From Vesta saturnalis (lineage: Eukaryota > Arthropoda > Insecta > Coleoptera > Lampyridae), in assembly GCA_036346205.1 (NCBI GenBank), contig JARFJB010001987.1, positions 6,154,001 through 6,218,000 on the forward strand: DNA of 64,000 nt. The letters run 5' to 3'. Shown here one piece after another: positions 22,731 to 33,999 of the stretch. A program made the position numbers and the translations under genes. How positions within the stretch are numbered: position 1 is the stretch's first letter; each line of letters begins with the position of its first letter. The notes under the pieces are model-generated. The model ran no database searches. It saw nothing but the letters and a program-made list of their open reading frames with translations, and was not told the DNA's origin.

Positions 22731-25700
22731 ATGAAAATGTAAACTTTCACCATTAACACTCATAATAAAATATTGTGTATTTAAATTATACAATCTAAAC
22801 GTTTCGACAACACTTACAGTTATCTTCGTCAGTAGTAATATTTGTAAGAATTGTTACAGATGTTTTAAACAATTTTGTCAAAGTTGAAAAATTAAAACAT
22901 AAACATCAGCCTGCTATTAATACAACAGTTTGAGAAACGTAAAAAGCCAACTCTAAAAATTAAATTTCAAACTTTAGTAAAGAATAACTAGAGGTCATTA
23001 AAAATTAAATATTGTTAAACTGCCTTAAAGATGGCAAACCAGAACACTCTACGACGAAAGCTAACAATGGAATTTGTCAGCCAAAAACACATTTAACAAA
23101 ATTTAATCGAGTTATGATGTAAGTGTAAAGTTGTGAAAAACCTCAATTTGAAAATGATAAAAGCATTCACAAATCCAAACATCACATCAAATAAAATAAC
23201 CTAGTTAAATCTAACAAAGAGATAGCTTATCAATAATTGGAAGTGTTATTAACAATGAAAAGCACAATGTAAAACGTTTTTTGTAATTTTTAATTTTAAT
23301 TTAATTTCAACTACTTATGTTAAATTATAGTGCTGTGGTAATTTAACATATAATTGGTAAAGGCATTTACTTCAAGGTTTAGGAAAAACACAGCAAAAAA
23401 CCTAGACATACCAAAAGCTAAAATTAAAATCAAAATTAAGGCGTATCATTATGCTTTTTTTTAATTATAAGGTGCCAAAACCTGTTTAAACGGAGATTTC
23501 CTTCTTGTCTATTAAAATTATTAAGGTGTTTTATATATTTCAATAGCTTCACGTTCTAAACGAACATAATAATGAGTTTGTCTTGACAATGTTTCCATAT
23601 TGTCAAATTGAATGTCATGATTTAGATTATTCAGGGCATGGTCAGCCACAGCAGACCTCTCTGGTTGACCTAATATACAAAATCTCATATGTTCTTTGCC
23701 TCTTGTATCAAAGCTACGTTTTGTGGTTCCGATGTAGACTTTTCCACATGAACAAGATAACTTATACACTCCAGAAGATGACGCATCTTTAGGTGATCTT
23801 AAATGCTCTCTAATTTTTCTTGTAGGTTTAAAAATAGTCCTAATGCCATATTTAATTAGGATTTTTTCAATTCCATTTGTAACATTAACTATAAAAGGAA
23901 GAAAAGAAAAGCAGGACCAACGTTAAGAACTGGTTTTTCTTTCAGGTTACGCCTAGAAGGTGTAATAACATTATTAATATCTGTAAGTTAATATCCATTA
24001 TCTTGTAAGGATTTTCATAAATATTTATATTCATCCTTCAAAAATTCAGGGTCACAAATTCGTTTTGCTCGATCTACTAAAGATTTAATTACACTAATTT
24101 TTTGACGTGGATGGTGGTTGGATAATTTATGAAGGTATCTATCAGTGTGTGTCGGCTTTCTGTAAACCTTAAAAGATAGTGAATTATTATTTTCAGATAT
24201 TAATATGTCAAGAAATGGTAAACTTCCATTAGTTTCTTTTTCCATGGTAAATTGAATACTAGGATGTATACCATTTAAATCAAAATCTCATGCAGTGCTT
24301 CTTCTCCATGTTTCCAAATAACAAATATGTCATCTACATATCTATACCAAACTGAAGGTTTTTTAGGTGTATTTTGTAACGCTAATGTTTCAAATTTTTC
24401 CATATAAAAATTAGCAATAACAGTACTACAGGGACTACCCATTGTTACACCTTCAATCTGTTCATAAAATTTACTATTCCACTGAAAATAAGTTGTAGTA
24501 AGACAGTGCTGAAAAAGAATGGTTATGTCCTTTGGAAAAAGATGATTAATGTATTCAATAGTTTCTTTTAGAGGCACTTTTGTAAAAAGTGAAACAACAT
24601 CAAAACTAACCATTATATCACCCTCTCCAATTTTGAAACTATGCATTTTTTTAACAAAGTCGGTAGAATTTTTAATGTAATGGGGTGTTTTTCCTATATG
24701 AGGTTGTAATAAAAATGTAAGATGTTTAGCAAGGGTATATGTAGGAGAACCAATTGCACTAACAATAGGCCTTAAAGAAATATTAGGTTTATGAATTTTT
24801 GGTAAACCATATAGTTTTGGTGGAATAGCTTCAGAGTTAGTAATTTTCTTTTTTATGTCTTCAGGAATAGATGATAATTTAATAAGCTCTTTAGTGTTTA
24901 AAAGAAACTTTTTTGTTGGATCCTTTGGTATTTCACGACAAGTTTCTGGTCCCAACAATTGTTCTATCTTAATGTTATAATCGTTCATATTCAATATAAC
25001 AGTTGCATTACCTTTATCTGATTTTAATATTATTATACTTTCATTGCGTTTAAGATCTAGTAAAGCACGTCGTTGACGAAATGATAAGTTGCTCTTTGGA
25101 GGTTTTGTTTTACGTAATTCGTTAACGGTGTTATATCTAACTTCATTAGCAGCATCAAAAGGTAATAATTTAATGGAGTTTTCAATGTTGGAAATTATAT
25201 CTTAGTCAAAAGGTATTACTCTTGGTGTTATCGCAAAATCTCCTCCTTTAGAAAGCGCTTCAATAGCATAATCTGAAACAACATTATCAGAAAGGTTTAT
25301 AACTGTTTTTTTTTATAATCAATAGATGGTCTATAATTTTGTTGTTTGTATAATTTATTAAATTTTTCTTTCTGACGTTGACATGAGATGTCAAAATTTA
25401 TTTTCATAGATTTAAACGTTATGGAATCAATTTTATCCCAATCTTCTTTATTCAATATAGATGAAGTTTCTAAATGTAAATATAAAAGATTTTTATCGAT
25501 GTTATCCAATAACTTCCTAGTATTTGATTACGCAGAAGAGCATTTTCAGTTCTTCTGTAAATATTATTCGCTTGTTTGTTGTTAAAATTTCTTTTAATAT
25601 AGATAAACTTTGGGATAATTTTTTGGTCTCGGCATCGTAATAAAAAAGTGAGTGACGATAATAATTGTGCTTTACGTTTCCTTAATTTTTCAAATTGTCT

Positions 25701-26162
25701 GATAGAACGATAAGTTTCCTCACCATAAAGGACTGAAATATGAAAATGTAAACTTTCACCATTAACACTCATAATAAAATACTTATCTTTTTTGGGATTT
25801 TTAATGGTGTATTTAAATTATACAATTTGGCTGACAAATTCCATTCTCAGCTTTCGTCGTAGAGAGTGTTCTGGTTTGTCATCTTTAAAGCAGTTTTACA
25901 GTATTTAATTTTAATGACCTCTAGTTATTCTTTACTAAAATTTGAAATTTAATTTTTAGAGTTGGCTTTATACGTTTCTCAAACTGTTGTGTTAATAGCA
26001 GGCTGATGCCTATGTTTTAATTTTTCAACTTTGACAAAATTGTTTAAAACATCTTTAACAATTCTTACAAATATTACTATTGACGAAGATAACTGTAAGT
26101 GTTATCGAAACGTTTAGATTGTATAATTTAAATACACCATTAAAAATCCCAAAAAAGATAAG
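22731..26162 (-). mobile_element. Penelope-like element copy C, near full length, 14-bp target duplication
   Basis: TAAATAATGGACTT occurs at 22717-22730 and again at 26163-26176, directly flanking the element. The 3' terminal repeat (minus sense) is at 22731-23110. The 5' end (25738-26162) holds an inverted copy of much of the same sequence, with the ORF start reading out of it. That tandem/inverted pseudo-LTR arrangement is typical of Penelope elements. Coding region is 23521-25772. Confidence 0.85.
23521..25772 (-). pseudogene. Penelope reverse transcriptase with GIY-YIG endonuclease
   Basis: Starts in the terminal repeat (MSVNGESLHFH, 25772). An N-terminal region follows with FEKLRKRKAQLLSSLTFLLR. 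The reverse transcriptase is open from about 25190 to 24275: GLPKIHKPNISLRPIVSAIG, the motif-A region SFDVVSLFTKVPLKETIEYI, EGVTMGSPCS and the catalytic box RYVDDIFVIW. The thumb/connector follows (24245-24015). The C-terminal GIY-YIG nuclease reads YKLSCSCGKVYIGTTKRSFD (about 23770-23710). At least four frameshifts or stops (near 25505, 25300, 25200, 24280 and 24000) break it, several in A- or T-runs. It copies its RNA and nicks target DNA in the family; this copy looks inactive unless the breaks are sequencing errors. Confidence 0.8.
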
Positions 26163-26318
26163 TAAATAATGGACTTGACCGGTTTTTCCTCAGTATTTTG
26201 ATTTTTTTTTTATAATAATAAGAACAACAGGATAAAGATACATAACGTTTATTTATAAACAGAACATAAAAGATACATCGGTAAAGAACTAAATCTATAA
26301 GATAGAATATATTTTTAT

Positions 26319-27148
26319 TCATTCATCACTACTGTATTCAGACAATGACGTGTCCTTGTCAGGTGCAGCATGACATGCATCATACTTTTCTATGTCATTA
26401 TAAAACCATTGGTCACATAGAGGGACATAGTTTTTTGCCAGTGAAATGATGTGTTCGAACTCGTTTTTTTTAAGTAGCCTTCTACCCAAAAATAACTTGT
26501 GCGTTTCATTAGATAAAGAAATAGGCTCTAGATTTTATTCTGAATATTGAATGAAATAAACAGAGGCATAACTTAGGAATTAACTACATTAAACTAATGT
26601 GCCTGAATTATTTTTCTCGTAGCGTAAAATTCTGTATTTAGATATTGTAACTTTATCACTTTTCTTTGATGGATTTTTTAAGAAAAATCGCTATAGATGA
26701 TCTTTGAAACTTAGAAAAATATCTTGCGTTACTGGTATTACTTCAAATCGTTTACTTGAGCGACGAATAATATTGATATAGTCCCGAATATTTTGTCGCG
26801 CTTTCGTTTTTCCACTTCTATTAATCCAAACCTACGGTCGCAAGGCAAAAACTATGCCCAGGTTCTGGGTACCTATGGCATATTATTTTATACTTATTAG
26901 TCTCTATGAGGCTAAAAAAAACTGAACTAAGGTATAGTTTTTATTTTGAGATACACAGTTATCAGAAAATATGTGAATCTCGGTGACTTCGGGCCTAAGA
27001 TAGTTATTAAGAAAATGAAAAATTAAACTGGCTACTTCATTTTGACCTTTGGAACCCACGGTTTCATCATACACATAGAGATAACTTTTTTTACTGCTGC
27101 CAACATGTATACATGTAACAGCTCCATTTTAGGACAACTTTGCAACAG
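26319..27148 (-). pseudogene. TTAA-transposon protein, 3' half
   Basis: Reading continues from the 5' half (36887-38015) across the Gypsy insertion. Visible on the minus strand: VTCIHVGSSKKSYLYVYDET (about 27110-27050), then EIHIFSDNCVSQNKNYTLVQ (about 26985-26926) and, in a shifted frame, GHSFLPCDRRFGLIE (about 26860-26815). The segment after that has an in-frame TAG (KDHL*). A last exon-like reading ends EYSSDE at the stop 26319-26321, probably after a short intron near 26530-26605. The SDNC...N and GHS..PCDR motifs typify a large family of insect transposon-derived proteins usually annotated as uncharacterised. The aspartates are candidate catalytic residues of an RNase-H fold (inference). 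Confidence 0.65.
27145..27148. repeat. ACAG target duplication of the Gypsy element, left
   Basis: Matches ACAG at 36887-36890; the duplication splits the transposon gene in the codons after GLKAKTNL. Confidence 0.8.
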
Positions 27149-29555
27149 TGTAAGCCCCTTTTTTTTTGGGATGAGCACAGGTTCTCCTTTAAGGATAGCT
27201 TACTAATTATTTTGTGTTTACCTCGGCTAGGTCAGGGAGTAGGGGTGGATTGTTTTTAGACTCATATACCTATTAAACAAAACCTTACCTCGGTTTAATA
27301 CATATATTTAAACAAAAGATTAATGGTTACAATAAATCAAAGTAAAAATAAAAAGTATTCTGGTAAAATAAAATGAACTTCTTAACTAAACGCTTCTGCA
27401 AGAAATAAATTAATATTTATTTCTAACTGCGCCTGGTCGGCGGCAGCCCACTGTACACCAGCGTGCTCCGGCTTCCTCGACGCTGGAGGTGGTAAATCCC
27501 TCGGTTTGACACCTGCGGCACAGGGGTCGCCAGTGAGTCGATGGTCGGTTTTGAAAAGTTCTGTAAATCAACCGCGTTATATACAGTATTTAAAACAACT
27601 AAATAAATGGTGGATTTTGTTTATTTCTAAACAATTATAAGGTGTTCGGGTGAAAATAATACAACGGTGTGTATACAATTTCACGGAGGATTACTGTGTT
27701 TTTGCCAGGTAAGTTTATTCTGATTTAGTTTAATTAGTATTTAAGAAAATGTGGTTGAATTGAGGTTAAGCGTAATTCAAATTTATATCAGGGACTGGCT
27801 CTTTATTACTTATTTTGCTTAAGTAACGTTTTGCAATTCTGAACAGGTTAAAGAAATAGCAGGACCAACACAGGTTTTGGTATGTACACGATTTGTGTTA
27901 ATACAATTTTGGGTTAGGCAACGGTTGGGTGTTATATATTTAATTTCTAAGGGAAATTCTAATTAACTATAAATACTATATACAATCAAAATATCTACAA
28001 GGGTTATTCAACGGTTGCAAGTCGTAATTTACGATTTGAAAGGTTTAGGTGATGCATGAATATTTTCAAACATGTGTGGTTGAAAATATTGATAAGAAGT
28101 CATTCAATGTATAAAATGGAACGTTGACCTTCGTTTGATTTAATACAAAATAGGATGATTCTTTACTATAATTGAATATGATTTCTTATTTGTGGAAATG
28201 GATATGTATTTTCCCTACGAATAATTATCTTCGGTATTAATTGTTAAAGCAGAATAAATTGCTTTATTTAATTAATGTAATGGATTTCTTATTTTCAAAT
28301 AGAAATTCTTTTACTTCTTGAAGTAAAACGTAAAATTTACTTTTAGTTGTATAAATGTAATATTTTACTCAATTCAGGTTGGTTTTCGGTAACAAATTGG
28401 GATTTTGATATTCAGGTATATTTTGTGATATACAGGGGAAGTAAATTATAAGTGTTGATAGCCAAGCAGGGAGCTCGAGCTAAATCAACAAATTCTAGGG
28501 ATTCTATTTATGCAAAGCTGTAACGGACGCTTCGAATATATAGAATTATATACAGGAGGTTCAGGATATATTGGTTGTTCGTTTATAATTTCGTTAATAG
28601 CCAAGCCAATGGGCTCAATAGTCTAAATTAACGAATCTTAGAGATCCTATTTATTCAAAGTTATTACGGACACTGTGAATATATAGAACTTATACAGGTG
28701 TTTCAGGATAGCTCAATTTTACGTGTTGATAGCCAAGCAGGGAGCTCGAGCTAAATCAACAAATTCTAGAGATTCTACTTATTCAAAGTTATAACGGACA
28801 CTATGAATATGTAGAACTTTATACAGGTGGTTCAGGATGGACGTGGTAATTGCCGTTTTGGAGGTTATAGCGCTCGATTTGAACTTTCAGACGTTGCTTA
28901 AAGCCCCATTTGCTAGGAGAAGCCCTATAATAATCCAGGTGATCGCCGGTGCTAAACCAGTCAATCTACCGAAGATCAGTATAATACGCAAAACCTCTTT
29001 GACGTCAATTACTTTCTTAAGGATGGTTGGTTAATAGGAATTTCTAGGTATTACAACTATTTTCATAAAAATCGGTTATACTTCGGAGTATTTGAATTCT
29101 ATTTAAATTTAATTGAAAATTGCTTTAAGAGCTGTCAGGCGGTTATGTTCTCGAATAGAGAAATTTATGTGTAATAAATAAATTATTACAAACAGGCAGG
29201 CAGGAGAGTATATTTGCAGAGATGCGTTCTACAAAATAGAAGTTTCAGGTGTAATAATAAATTATTACAAAACAGGCAGGCAGGAGAATATCTGTAGAGA
29301 AGCGTTCCACAGATAGAAGTACGTATTAAAGTGCCAAAATTTCGCTTATAAACCTTGCGAATGAGTGGGGTTATGGTAGGAAATGTCGCAACGATTCTGC
29401 ACATCGTGAAAGGGGGTACCGGTGCGCACGCAAAAGTGCTGATTATTTACCTTTATCTGGCACTGAAATAAAAATGAATTATTATTAAAACATTATCTTA
29501 ATAATTTTTATTAAAATAATAATTAATTTATCTTACTCAATTCTGGCTCGTTACA
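27149..29555 (-). repeat. Gypsy 3' LTR
   Basis: 2407 bp, in minus sense TGTAACGAG...GGCTTACA. It contains three imperfect tandem units of about 135 bp (28449-28840; each with AGCCAAGC and a TACAGG..TTCAGGAT end) and two of about 75 bp centred on AACAGGCAGGCAGGAGA (about 29198 and 29270). A short frame at 29186-29404 occurs identically in the other LTR but has no recognisable content. Confidence 0.9.
28449..28840. repeat. Tandem repeats inside the Gypsy 3' LTR
   Basis: Three units, beginning near 28453, 28596 and 28728, each with TTGATAGCCAAGC or TTAATAGCCAAGC and ending TTCAGGAT. The outer two share GGGAGCTCGAGCTAAATCAA. The same array is at about 35783-36175 in the other LTR. Confidence 0.85.
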
Positions 29556-29572
29556 TACCTCCCTCTCTTCGG
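29556..29572 (-). promoter_or_regulatory. Gypsy polypurine tract
   Basis: On the minus strand GAAGAGAGGGAGGTA lies directly before the 3' LTR, the expected plus-strand primer. Confidence 0.75.
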
Positions 29573-29577
29573 GTGAA

Positions 29578-30927
29578 TTATACTAGGTTTATTAACCCCA
29601 ACTCGTTGGCCTGGCTGCGCTTGACCCGCAGGAAGGTTCCGTCTATATTGTTACCTGTGGGGAGAATTCCTCCTAAATGCTGGGTGAGAGGGGGTTTTAT
29701 GTGTGCAGGTTTAACATCCTTTACATGTGCTTGTCCCACCATCTTCCGGTTGTCAGGATTCTGTAATTCTACAATCACTGGTGAAATAATTCTACTCACT
29801 TTTAACGGTCCTTCATATTTTGGGGCCAATTTTGCCGCAAAATCCCGGGCTTTGTTGGATAACGCGTGTGTTCGCCGAAATACGAGTTCTCCCTGGCGGG
29901 GACGATAAGGTCGTCGACGGAGATCGTAATATTTCTTCTGTTGGACAAATGATTGGGAGAGTGTTTCTCTAGCCAGCTGTCGGAGGACTTCCACTCTCTT
30001 CATGTGTCTTTGTTGTTCTTTAACAGTAAGATCGGCAACATCGGGTGATGGAGTATCCTGGGCATGCCATGCGGCTGGTGTAGTTAATTCTCTACCTAGG
30101 TTGAGACTTGCGGGGGAGAAACCTGTAGCAGAGTGGTTAACTGAGTTAATTGCAAACCTGATTTCACTGATATTTAGGTCCCAATCTTTTTGATCCTTCC
30201 CGGTCAGCTGGGCTAGCAGGGTGCCGATTACTTTATTGGCCCGTTCGACTGGGTTGGCCTGGGGGGAGTAGGGGGGTGTGCGACGGTGTTGGATTCCGTG
30301 TTCCTCCAGGAAGGAACTGAAGGTGCGGCTTATGTATTGTGGTCCGTTGTCGGTCGTGAGCTGTACGGGATTTCCAAACCTAAAAATGACATAGTCCTTC
30401 ATGGCCTGGATGATGAGTCCGCTGGTGGCATGGCGTAGGGGAATCAATTCCACCCATTTTGTGAGTTTGTCCTGGAAAACTAACAAAAATTTATTACCTT
30501 TTCTGGATCGAGGTAGTGGTCCTATTATATCGGAACTAATTGTTTGCCAGGGTTGTCCGGTTTTTGAAAAGTGTAGTTCGCCGGCCGGTTTATGAGTAGG
30601 GGTCTTGTATTGGTTGCAGGTTATGCAGGATTTTATGTGGCGAATCACGTCCCTTTTTATTCCTGGCCAGTAATAATGTTGGTACACCCTGGAGATAGTT
30701 TTCGCGATACCGAAGTGTCCTGCGGCTGGTTTGTCGTGACATTCTTTTAAGATGTGTTGGCGGCGATGTGTCGGAACGCATATCTTCCACTTGTTATGCA
30801 CTCCGGCTTCTATTTCCGGGGACGAATAAGGAAATTGTTTGTACAGCTGGCGACCTTGTAGTTTATATTGTTTATGCTGGTCCGGGTGTTTTCTTACTAG
30901 TTCAGCCGTTCGTCTGTACCAGGGCAC
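29578..30927 (-). CDS. Gypsy integrase (pol C-terminal part)
   Basis: 449 residues. The HHCC zinc domain includes AAGHFGIAKTISRVYQHYYW and CITCNQYK (residues about 65-110). The core domain has all three catalytic residues: D in SSDIIGPL, D in LTTDNGPQY and E in QANPVERANK. The C-terminal tail is basic/SH3-like (KLAPKYEGPLKVSRII). Integrase inserts the cDNA into the genome. The frame overlaps the RT/RNase H frame by 26 bases at 30902-30927. The intact protein would need one continuous pol, so this is either a single frameshift or an assembly indel. The apparent start methionine is within pol, not a real start. Confidence 0.85.
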   Translation of the reverse strand: MPWYRRTAELVRKHPDQHKQYKLQGRQLYKQFPYSSPEIEAGVHNKWKICVPTHRRQHILKECHDKPAAGHFGIAKTISRVYQHYYWPGIKRDVIRHIKSCITCNQYKTPTHKPAGELHFSKTGQPWQTISSDIIGPLPRSRKGNKFLLVFQDKLTKWVELIPLRHATSGLIIQAMKDYVIFRFGNPVQLTTDNGPQYISRTFSSFLEEHGIQHRRTPPYSPQANPVERANKVIGTLLAQLTGKDQKDWDLNISEIRFAINSVNHSATGFSPASLNLGRELTTPAAWHAQDTPSPDVADLTVKEQQRHMKRVEVLRQLARETLSQSFVQQKKYYDLRRRPYRPRQGELVFRRTHALSNKARDFAAKLAPKYEGPLKVSRIISPVIVELQNPDNRKMVGQAHVKDVKPAHIKPPLTQHLGGILPTGNNIDGTFLRVKRSQANELGLINLV

Positions 30928-32899
30928 TCAAGTTTTCGGTTATCTCTTCCATAGTATTTATTTCCGGTTTGGGTTCATGGATTCGAGATAATGCGTCGGC
31001 TACTATGTTGGTGGATCCTGTGCGGTATTGCACTTCAAAATCGAATTGCTGAAGTTCTAATATCCAACGGGCCAGACGGGAGGTGGGCTTCTCGAGAGTT
31101 CGTAACCACTTCAAACTCCGGTGGTCTGTCATCACCGTAAAGTGATAGCCCTCTAGGTACCCTTTTAGTTTCTGTACCGCATAAACTACGGCTAAGCATT
31201 CCAACTCGATGGTGGAGTAATTTTTCTCGGCCGGGAGGAGGGCACGGCTAATGTAAGCGATCACTCTCTCGTGCTGTCCTTCACCTTGCGTCAACACCGC
31301 TCCTAGTCCGGTGGTACTGGCGTCGGTCTGTAGGATGAAGGGCTTTGTAAAGTCGGGGCAGGCCAATACAGGGGGGGAGATGAGTGCTTCCTTGATTGCT
31401 AGAAAGGCTTCTTGTTGCTCCTTTTCCCATTCGTATTTTGCTCCTTTCTTTAGGAGGCGAGTTAGCGGTTGTGTTTGTAGCGCAAATTTTGATATGTACT
31501 TCCGGTACCAGGAGGCTAATCCTAGGAATCTCCGGAGTTGTCTTGTGTTGCGAGGCGGCTCGAGCTGGACGAGGGCCTCGACTTTTTCTGGATCAGGCAG
31601 GATTCCCTGGGCGGTGACGATGTGTCCTAAATACCGGAGATGTGTTCGACAAAATTGACATTTGTCCACTGGTAATTCTAATCCATGTGTGCGGAGACGT
31701 TGGAACACTTCCCTTAAATTTTGTAGGTGTTCCTCGAATGTTTTCCCTAGCACAATGATGTCGTCCAGGTAAACAAACGCTTTTCCTACCATTTCTGGTC
31801 CAATAACAATGTCTAATAACCTTTGAAATGTTGCAGGAGCTGAGTGCAGTCCAAATGGTAATACCTTGAATTGGAACAATCCTCGGCCAGGGACAGTGAA
31901 TGCAGTGATTTGTTTGCTGTCGGCTGCCATTGGAACTTGCCAATAACCCTGCTTAAGGTCCAATGTGCTGAGGTGCTGGGCTTCTCGCAGTTGGTCCAGG
32001 ATACCCTGTATATAAGGTAAGGGATATGCGTCTCTAACTGTTACCTTATTTACCTTTCTGTAATCTATACAGAATCTGTATTTTCCTGACGGTTTCTTCA
32101 CCAACACCACTGGAGAGCTCCACGGACTTTGAGCTGGCTCTATGATGTCTGCAGCAAGCATTTCGTCTACTTCTTGGTTTATAATTGCTTGTATGGCAGG
32201 ATTTCGTGGATAGTAGCGCTGTTTGACTGGTTCAGCTCCTGGGAGCAATTTAATACGGTGAGTAACGCTACTCGTTCTTCCTGGGGATGGATTAAATTTT
32301 GCTAATTCTTCCTCTAGGAATTGGTTTAATTTTGACAGCTGGTGTTCTTCAGGACCATGAATTCCATTAAGACCAGGCTTACAATCGGATTGTAAGTGAA
32401 TCACCTCGCCCTGGAGTTCCATACTTTTATTTCCTGGTTGTATGATGGCCTGGGTTATCTGGAGGAAATCCAATCCTATCACTAGGTCTGTGGATAAAGT
32501 GGGTAAGTAATGTGCTAAAATATTGTAGTTTCTGGTTCCTATTTCTACAGGAAATCGATATTGTCCCAATGATTCTGTAATGGATCCATCGGCTAGTCTT
32601 ACAGCATCATTGGCCAGTGATTCGGGATATATTTGGTGACGTACGAGTAAATTCTTTACTTGTGGACCAAAGTAGGTCTTAGAAGCGCCTTTATCTATCA
32701 AGGCCTTCATTGGTTTCTGGAAGATGTGCAGGAGGATGAAGAGTCGATCATCTGTGGACATGGGTTGAAGTGATGGTGCTGGTGCTTCCTTGAAAAATTG
32801 TTTTATCTGGTGTAACCAGTCATTCCAACCTTCGGGGGGAGTTGTAAGTTGACTGCAGTGTTCTTGGTTATTCGCCGGTGTTACCAAAGGTGCCTGCAT
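30902..32899 (-). CDS. Gypsy protease, reverse transcriptase and RNase H
   Basis: 665 residues. The protease site reads LIDKGASKTYFG (about residue 62), with lysine where aspartic proteases have Thr or Ser (D-T/S-G), so the protease may be inactive. Reverse transcriptase motifs are intact: SPWSSPVVLVKKPSGKYRFC, LDLKQGYWQVPM and catalytic FVYLDDIIVLG, then LRYLGHIVTAQGI. RNase H follows (ILQTDASTTGLGAVLTQ, ELECLAVVYAV, VMTDHRSLKW). The start lies 5 bp after the gag stop in another frame, so expression would need frameshifting or reinitiation. The frame ends in ALVQTNG at the break before integrase. Confidence 0.85.
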   Translation of the reverse strand: MQAPLVTPANNQEHCSQLTTPPEGWNDWLHQIKQFFKEAPAPSLQPMSTDDRLFILLHIFQKPMKALIDKGASKTYFGPQVKNLLVRHQIYPESLANDAVRLADGSITESLGQYRFPVEIGTRNYNILAHYLPTLSTDLVIGLDFLQITQAIIQPGNKSMELQGEVIHLQSDCKPGLNGIHGPEEHQLSKLNQFLEEELAKFNPSPGRTSSVTHRIKLLPGAEPVKQRYYPRNPAIQAIINQEVDEMLAADIIEPAQSPWSSPVVLVKKPSGKYRFCIDYRKVNKVTVRDAYPLPYIQGILDQLREAQHLSTLDLKQGYWQVPMAADSKQITAFTVPGRGLFQFKVLPFGLHSAPATFQRLLDIVIGPEMVGKAFVYLDDIIVLGKTFEEHLQNLREVFQRLRTHGLELPVDKCQFCRTHLRYLGHIVTAQGILPDPEKVEALVQLEPPRNTRQLRRFLGLASWYRKYISKFALQTQPLTRLLKKGAKYEWEKEQQEAFLAIKEALISPPVLACPDFTKPFILQTDASTTGLGAVLTQGEGQHERVIAYISRALLPAEKNYSTIELECLAVVYAVQKLKGYLEGYHFTVMTDHRSLKWLRTLEKPTSRLARWILELQQFDFEVQYRTGSTNIVADALSRIHEPKPEINTMEEITENLSALVQTNG

Positions 32900-32904
32900 C
32901 TCCT

Positions 32905-33999
32905 TTACCGGCGTGATCCGTTTCCCGACTTAGAGCAGGGGCAATTTTTGGATAACACTCCTTGCTTACCACATCTCGAGCAAAAAGCTTTGAAGGTCCC
33001 ACGAGAATTTCCTCTGAAGTGGCCTTTCTCTCCGCAGGTCCAACATACCTCTTCTCTCCGGTAAGTATTATTGGGGCTGGTTTCCGGATTAATTTCTAAC
33101 CTTTCAGGTCTGGTTTTCGGTGCAGTAGTAGCTGATTGCATAGTCACGCTGCTGAAATGTACACGACTTGGACTACGAGTTACAGGAGGACTGTGAGTAC
33201 GTTGAGGCAGCATTTCGTACTGATTCGTCATGGCCAGGAGTTCAGATAAGTTGTTAAAATCTTGTTGCCTAATGTAGAATTTATATTCTGTTCTTAGATT
33301 ATCATAAATTCTTTCCATTTGGGCAGTATCGGACATCCTTCCATGCCTACGCATCAGGGTTGAGATGGCAGTTACGAAATCAAGTGCCTTCTCTTTAGGA
33401 CGTTGCACGCGATTTCTAATTTCTTCTTCGAGACGGCTGTGATATCTAGGTGGTAGAAATTGTAGCTGAAATGAATATAGAAATTGATCCCAAGTTTGCC
33501 AGTGAATTCGGTTGTTTCGGTACCACAAGAGGGCATTTTCTTTAAATAGCTCAGGAAGGGCTAACAGCAATTCTTGTCCGGGTATCTGGTAGCATGTTTG
33601 TAACTCTTGGATTCTTTCCAAGAACGATAATGGATCTCCTACACCATCATATTTGAGGCCCCATTTGCGTACGCGATCGCAGGTCGCTGCACTTTTATTT
33701 ATGGGTTCAACAGGTAACATCTCTGGTGGTGGATTGGACGGTAATGAAAATAAGGTTTCAGGAATTAATGGAGCGGCTGCTGGTTGTATTATGGTACCTT
33801 CTCCAGTACGTAAGAAGTGTGTTAGACGAGTTCTTAACTCTTCTACATTTCCCGAAGGGTCCAGGCGATACTTTCTTGCTTCCTCAATAAGTGCATCTTT
33901 TCTGAGTTCGTACACCCAGCTGACACGAATATCTTCTGTGCTTTTTGATGTACTCATTTTGGTGAAGTGTTTGCTGGCAGGTTTACTGGTTTTACACAA
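32905..33999 (-). CDS. Gypsy Gag
   Basis: 364 residues from the first methionine; the better start may be the methionine at 33957 (MSTSKSTEDIRVSW), which begins a SAP-like segment (DALIEEARKYRLDPSGN). A retrotransposon Gag domain follows (ENALLWYRNNRIHWQTWDQF, then FLPPRYHSRLEEEIRNRVQ). Two zinc knuckles near the C-terminus are both imperfect: CWTCGEKGHFRGNS has Ser for the last Cys, and CSRCGKQGVLSKNC has Val for His. Gag forms the particle and binds RNA; the degenerate knuckles suggest weakened packaging or rely on another copy. Confidence 0.85.
   Translation of the reverse strand: MCKTSKPASKHFTKMSTSKSTEDIRVSWVYELRKDALIEEARKYRLDPSGNVEELRTRLTHFLRTGEGTIIQPAAAPLIPETLFSLPSNPPPEMLPVEPINKSAATCDRVRKWGLKYDGVGDPLSFLERIQELQTCYQIPGQELLLALPELFKENALLWYRNNRIHWQTWDQFLYSFQLQFLPPRYHSRLEEEIRNRVQRPKEKALDFVTAISTLMRRHGRMSDTAQMERIYDNLRTEYKFYIRQQDFNNLSELLAMTNQYEMLPQRTHSPPVTRSPSRVHFSSVTMQSATTAPKTRPERLEINPETSPNNTYRREEVCWTCGEKGHFRGNSRGTFKAFCSRCGKQGVLSKNCPCSKSGNGSRR

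Noticed and set aside
29186..29404. 72-codon frame present identically in both Gypsy LTRs (also 36517-36735)
   Set aside because: Lies in non-coding LTR sequence, overlaps a tandem repeat and has no recognisable content; duplicated only because LTRs are duplicated.
29573..33064. Plus-strand frames of 63-131 codons over the Gypsy coding region
   Set aside because: Antisense shadows of gag and pol.
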